The position numbers were made by a program, and so were the translations under genes. Below, in pieces: positions 59,076 through 64,000 of a stretch of 64,000 bases of DNA. Every line of letters begins with the position of its first letter. Position 1 is the stretch's first letter. The notes beneath the pieces were generated by a model. That model ran no database searches, was not told the origin of the DNA, and saw nothing but the letters and a program-made list of their open reading frames with translations. Source of the DNA: Epiperipatus broadwayi (Eukaryota; Onychophora; Udeonychophora; Euonychophora; Peripatidae); the NCBI GenBank assembly GCA_028023455.1, contig JAQFVV010006273.1, forward strand, positions 5,829,889 to 5,893,888, in the 5' to 3' direction.

Positions 59076-61964
59076 ATTTATAATAATATTTTCCCTCCAT
59101 GAATTATGTTAGTATTTGCTATAACAATGTTTTTTTAAATGTAACTACAATTATACATTAAATGTAAAATTATTATATAAAAATAACATACAAAGAATAT
59201 TAAATTTTCCTTTTTGCTGATATATAATGTTATACATTCTTGTTATTATTCTTTAATAAATTAACATCTTTATAAAAATGTTCATTGAATGATTTTAAAT
59301 ATAGGCAATTACCACTAGTAAAATTTATGTGAATAAAATTACTTTTACAACTTTTATGCTTGTAATTTTTAACATATTTTTTTTAAGTACTTCATTGAAA
59401 ACTCTTTTGCATTTTTACCTTTTTTGTTTCTTTTCAATGTTGTCCAATGTATGCTTTTTTAAAATAAAAGTGCCACTTTTATTTTAATGTAAACTGGTAT
59501 GTAGTTAATTTAAATATTTTATTCCAAACATGAAAGACTAATAAATTTATATTTTAAAATAAATTCAACAATAAAAATAAATTTTATTGAAACTTTCTTA
59601 AAAAGTGATGAAGTGGGATTCATTTCTTAATTTGTTACTTCTCTGCTGTTTGTATAGCTTTTTTTTTTTTTTGGCAAATTTTTTTTAAGAGAGGTATAAA
59701 TTTTACATATAATAATTTTATGATATTCAAAAATAATCTGAATAATTTGTACAAACTATAACTTAATATTCAAAACTAAATTATTAAATCTATTAGACTT
59801 AAATTATTGTTATAGAAAGAATAGCGGAATTTAGTAAGTATAGATCAATTTTGAAGAAAGTTAATAATCAAAATATGAAAATGATTAACTGAATAGCTTG
59901 TGTCCACAGACAACTGTTTATATGTGTTTTAATCCTAACTATTTAAAGACAATTATTAAATAATTCAAGGTATATACTACTTTTTTGATTTTATATACAA
60001 AACAAACAAAGAGCATAAATATTTCCCCCACTCTCTTTCTGTCCTAGGCTTTTGGGACTTGATCATGTAAAGTTTGAACTTGGTTGCCCTGCAATTTCCC
60101 TACCTATACAAGAAAATGTGATGTTTTTTTCTGTTTTTATTTTATGCACATTATTGCAAAATGGACACAATATTTTTTTTTCAGCAAAAAAATTCCTGAT
60201 ATTAATCAGTCATAACCTTTAATTCCTAAGCTAATCGTGTATGGCAAAATCTAAAGCTTCATCATTTATTGTAATTTAAGAAAGAGAAAAAACCAAACGT
60301 TTGATAAAAGTACATAACATTTTATTTAAACCACTGATTTTACAGAATTATTGAATTAAGAAAAAATAAAATTAATATTATTATTTTTATCGGTAATATT
60401 AAGAAATAATTGAAGATTTGTAATATAATAAATCCTAAGTTGTGTACTTATGCGCAAACATAATCCTCTAACTCCAATATTCATATAAAGCAAAGAATAT
60501 CTGTATTGCTAGATTGTTAAAAATTAGGAAGTGTGAACTGTAGATTAGGAAACTTAAAAAAAATACATGAGTTACTTATATTACAATAAATTTTTAGGAT
60601 TTATGCTGCTTAATTCTTATTTATTTCTGGATACATTTTTCCTTTTTACCTTAATAAAGAAAATAAATCAGTTCAACAGAGATACATCACTGTTATACAT
60701 AGAGGTAAACAGATCTGATATCCTATAAGGCAAAAATATTTACTAACTATCTTAAAATATCATCTACTGACTGATTAATAATTGGATGCTTGTTTGATGT
60801 GATTTATCTCACTCTAAAAAATTTATTTTTTTTAGCCTTCAAGAAAATTTTGTAATATTTCAGCCTGTGAAATGATGGATTAATATATGACATCCACCAG
60901 GCAACACTTCTGGATAAATACTGGAATCCCTGATGTTACTATCTTAGATGTTATATTCAAAGTTATTATGCATTCTAATGACAAAATGTATGTGGGCAAT
61001 GTTTTAATTTTAATCTTTCATAGCACTTCCTACCCCTATCAGAATATTTTCCTTAATGCAAACTAAATCAGGAAAATACACGAAGCTCCTCCATGTATAA
61101 TTATACTCAGTCTTCCCATATATTGGTAGTACAAAAGTTTCGTATACATGCTGACAAAGAAATAATATTTATTATAAATGAATCAGATAACAAAACAAGT
61201 AAATCAGCATATTCCTTAACACATAAATGTTATATTTCAACACTTCCATTAATAAAAAGGTAGTTTGATTATTCACATTAGTAGTGCTTATGTTAAAATA
61301 AATTGACAAATGAGATGAGGATTTATGATGCAGTAACAAATTACAAAGCTAAAAACCTCAAATTTCTATTGGATTATAAAAATAACATTTTATAAGGACT
61401 ATCTTTAGCTATCTTATTAGTGTAACTTTATAACTCTAAATTGAATTTTATTGTCATAAATGATTTTATTTTATATCTTAATTGTATTGTTTGTCATTTC
61501 CTTAATCAATAATACTATTTATTTAAGGGCGTCATATTGACAAGAATGCACCCAATATTATGTAATTCATTAATCACTTCAAAGACATTTAAGTAAGAGT
61601 TAGGTTTTTAGACAAGAATTTAAAATCAATGACCTAAAGTGATTGAACTTGTGAGCCATATTTGTAGAATATCTTGTAATAATATCCACATTATAAGAAA
61701 AGAATATTAACTTTACTATCAACAATAATATTATGATTTGTTATTATGTATTACTCACTTTATTCTCTATAAGGAGGTAAAGATGGCACCTGTGTGCATA
61801 AATCACAATATTTAAATTATAATCAAAAAATGTGATTTGGATTTTTGTCACCAGTAGATCACAACAATTATTTTATCTCTTAATAAATGTGTCTGCAATT
61901 CAGTTGCATATATAAATAATTATATTCATAATATCCCATTATAACAATACATTCTATAATATAT

Positions 61965-62290
61965 GCAGTATGGGTCAAAAGTTTCCATACATAGAGAAAA
62001 TAAACATTTTTTTTTTATAAAAAAAAAAACATTTTTATTTATAGAATATGCTCTACATGAATGCCATTGTTTTGAAAACACATTCCAATATGTGTTGGCC
62101 ACTGCTGACGAAAACGTATCAGCACAGTTGGAGTTATGCTTGTAATGGCATTGGTGATACATTCCCTAAGATAATTTTTGTTTTGTATTTTTTCCTTGAT
62201 ACACCATAGCCTTCAAGTGGCCTTAAAGATAAACATCAAGTGGGAAGAGATCTGGAAATTTAGAATAAAAACAGACTTACCACACCTGCA
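61965..62290 (-). pseudogene. Mariner-type transposase C-terminus with terminal repeat
   Basis: On the - strand a frame reads GHLKAMVY, then LRECITNAIT, TPTVLIRFRQQW and NNGIHVEHIL before a TAA at about 62,042. The ending HVEHIL or HVEHLL and the upstream PDLxPLDxYL phrase (with the likely third catalytic Asp) are characteristic of mariner-like transposases. An in-frame stop and upstream loss show it is dead. About 70 bases after the stop the + strand reads TATGGGTCAAAAGTTTCCAT, resembling a mariner terminal inverted repeat. The other end was not found. Confidence 0.65.
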
Positions 62291-62388
62291 TTTATATTTA
62301 TTTAGGGTAAAAGCAAGAATACCCTTTCTGCACCTATTTTTATTTAGAAGAGAAACAGGCATACTACATCTGCCTCTACATACTTAAG
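62268..62388 (+). repeat. Short tandem repeat, about 45-bp unit
   Basis: Two and a half copies of a unit containing ACACCTGCATTTATATTTATTTAG and related sequence can be aligned (TTACCACACCTGC, CCTTTCTGCACC, TACTACATCTGCC). In one frame they give a repeating LHLYLFR/LHLFLFR peptide, which is not evidence of a gene. Confidence 0.5.
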
Positions 62389-63592
62389 TCAGAACCTTAT
62401 AAAATGCAATTATTGGCAAAATTCTTATTTCAAACTTCTCATCTATTATTAATATTGACTATTTATACAAATAGTATTAAGTGTACACACATATCAAACT
62501 CAACATCTTCATAAATAAAAATACATAAATCCACATATTTGAATTTTTTAATTACCATTATTATTATATAAAAAGATCGCAGAAGGTTATAGCAAACATT
62601 GAATCATTTAACATGTATAAGCATAAACTTCAAAGAACGTTTTTAATTAAAGTCATTTATGCTATCTAATGATCATAATTATTTATACACTGTCGCTATT
62701 CATTTGTCATGTCATTAATTTATGTAAGGTTATTAAAACATTCGAGGTAGAATTGATTTTGTTTTTTAACTCGAATTCTGATAAATTTCAATAGTAAATA
62801 CTTTATTCTTTTAATAACATTAAACATAATAAACTACGTGAAGTTTTCATTACCTAAACATAAAATTAAAATATTTAAAACATAAAAAATTTTAAAATAT
62901 CAATTATCAACTTATGGCTGTAAAATATACATAACTTATAAAACACACAAAATAAAAATAACCAAAAAATATAATTTTTTATATGTCTAAATGTGCTAAA
63001 ACACAAGTATTGGTGAAGCTAATTACAGATAATAAGATTAATGGCTGAGCGCTTTGTGAAGTGTTATCTTTTCATAATCTTAGCCAGCGAGTTGAATGAT
63101 CACAATGGAAAATGTGTATAATAAATATTTAAATTTATGCAAAATGGTTAGAGAGTACACTTTTGGAGAGAAAGAAGCATGCTTTCTTTCGATTTATAGT
63201 ATGAATGTTATTAGCTATAAGCCACACTTTTTTAACTATGTTTAGAGTCATGGGCTCTATACAAGCAATGCTGGCAGAAGATGGTTTGAATATATGGTCG
63301 GTAAACCTTTGTTGTTCCAAGAAGATGGAATTGTATTCAGATTTGTTTAGAGCTTTTTTGTACAAGTAATAGTACTGAGAGACATGAGTGAAGTGAGGCA
63401 TGAGATTTGCCATAATATATCACACTGCCACCAATGTGGGGGCATATGATTTTATACACTGTATGAGGAATTTGATCAGAGGCTAAGCAATCTTTTTGGT
63501 TATCGATTAGTCTATCAGTTGAAGGGGTACAAAAACTTAACTTGAAAGAATGAAATTTTTGATAATTTTAATGAGGAAATGAATGTATGAAA

Positions 63593-64000
63593 GAAGAAGC
63601 TATGATTTGTCATCATTGGGATAATTGATATGTAACTTCTGATAAAATTACCTTTCATTTAAGATGCCTGAGATTAAATCTGACATTGGTGAGATCTTAT
63701 ATATATTATTCTATGTTACTTTTTTGTGTGGCTTTGATTACATAAGTGATGATTTTGAATAAGGAAAGATAAGAGACCTGTAAATTTGTGCATGAGTGGG
63801 GAATTTGATTGAGGATATGTGTAGCATCTGACCTCCAAAGGTTTCATGCCTCATGCAAAAGTAACATAGAACAATATATATAAAAGATCTCATCAATGTT
63901 CGATTCAATCATCATCTTACAACAAAGATAAAACAATTTCATCAGAAGTTACACACTAATTCTCTCAAGGATGACAAACCATGAGTTCTTCTTCCACATA
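63593..64000. repeat. Diverged inverted repeat cut by the window end
   Basis: The segment 63,593-63,735 (GATTTGTCATC, GTAACTTCTGATAAAATT, GTGAGATCTTATATATATTA, TTCTATGTTACTTTT) is matched in inverse orientation by 63,840-63,998. The arms are less alike than in the other hairpins, so the structure is older. The right arm may continue past the window. Functions of the open frames nearby (for example 63,135-63,413, -) are unknown. Confidence 0.6.

Noticed and set aside
63135-63413. 92-codon frame on the minus strand as a host gene
   Set aside because: No motif, no splice context and no similarity I can name; kept only as an unexplained frame.

Overview
This is AT-rich nuclear DNA from an animal. 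The evidence is one spliced gene with very long introns, many decayed non-LTR retrotransposons (LINEs), tRNA-derived SINE-like repeats, long (AT)n tracts and an unusual number of long hairpin-forming inverted repeats. The host gene is closest in style to animal flavin-containing monooxygenases (FMOs), and the repeats suggest a large-genome invertebrate; a mollusc such as a cephalopod would fit. That placement is an impression, not a demonstrated result.

Layout. 1-11,470 is upstream or intergenic DNA. It holds a hairpin next to a long (TA)n tract, an ORF1-only (gag-only) LINE derivative at about 4,275-7,285, a large foldback element near 8.2 kb and SINE remnants. The only host gene found is an FMO on the + strand. 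Exon 1 is 11,471-11,588, exon 2 is 21,780-22,247 and exon 3 is 49,924-49,979. The introns join in phases 1, 1 and 0, and together the exons give residues 1-214. The gene runs off the window, and no later exon was recognised before 64,000.

Intron 1 (about 10.2 kb) holds foldback elements with visible target-site duplications (TSDs), a tandem repeat, a LINE 3' remnant and two large inverted-repeat structures. Intron 2 (about 27.7 kb) is a graveyard of RTE-like LINE copies in both orientations. At its 3' side a relatively young RTE-like copy (44,601-48,024) sits inside an older copy of the same family (42,690-44,588 plus 48,037-49,020), with a near-perfect 12-bp TSD. The intron also has another decayed LINE split by a foldback element, and a four-unit palindrome at 41.2-42.6 kb. 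Intron 3 begins at 49,980. It contains a nearly full-length L1/Tx1-type LINE on the - strand (about 50,340-56,560, ORF1 and ORF2, both broken), a hairpin built around (CT)n and (AT)n, a SINE copy and a decayed mariner-type transposase end.

How the parts relate. The FMO exons carry the FAD-binding motif, the FMO core and the start of the NADP-binding motif. Everything else is repeat-derived. The two LINE families are plausible sources of the machinery that moved the non-autonomous pieces: the ORF1-only element shares its zinc-knuckle ORF1 and its 3' terminus with the Tx1-type LINE. I found no operon-like, CRISPR-like or otherwise clearly new gene system. The most unusual features are the TSD-flanked hairpin family, the ORF1-only element and the splice acceptor buried in a palindrome.
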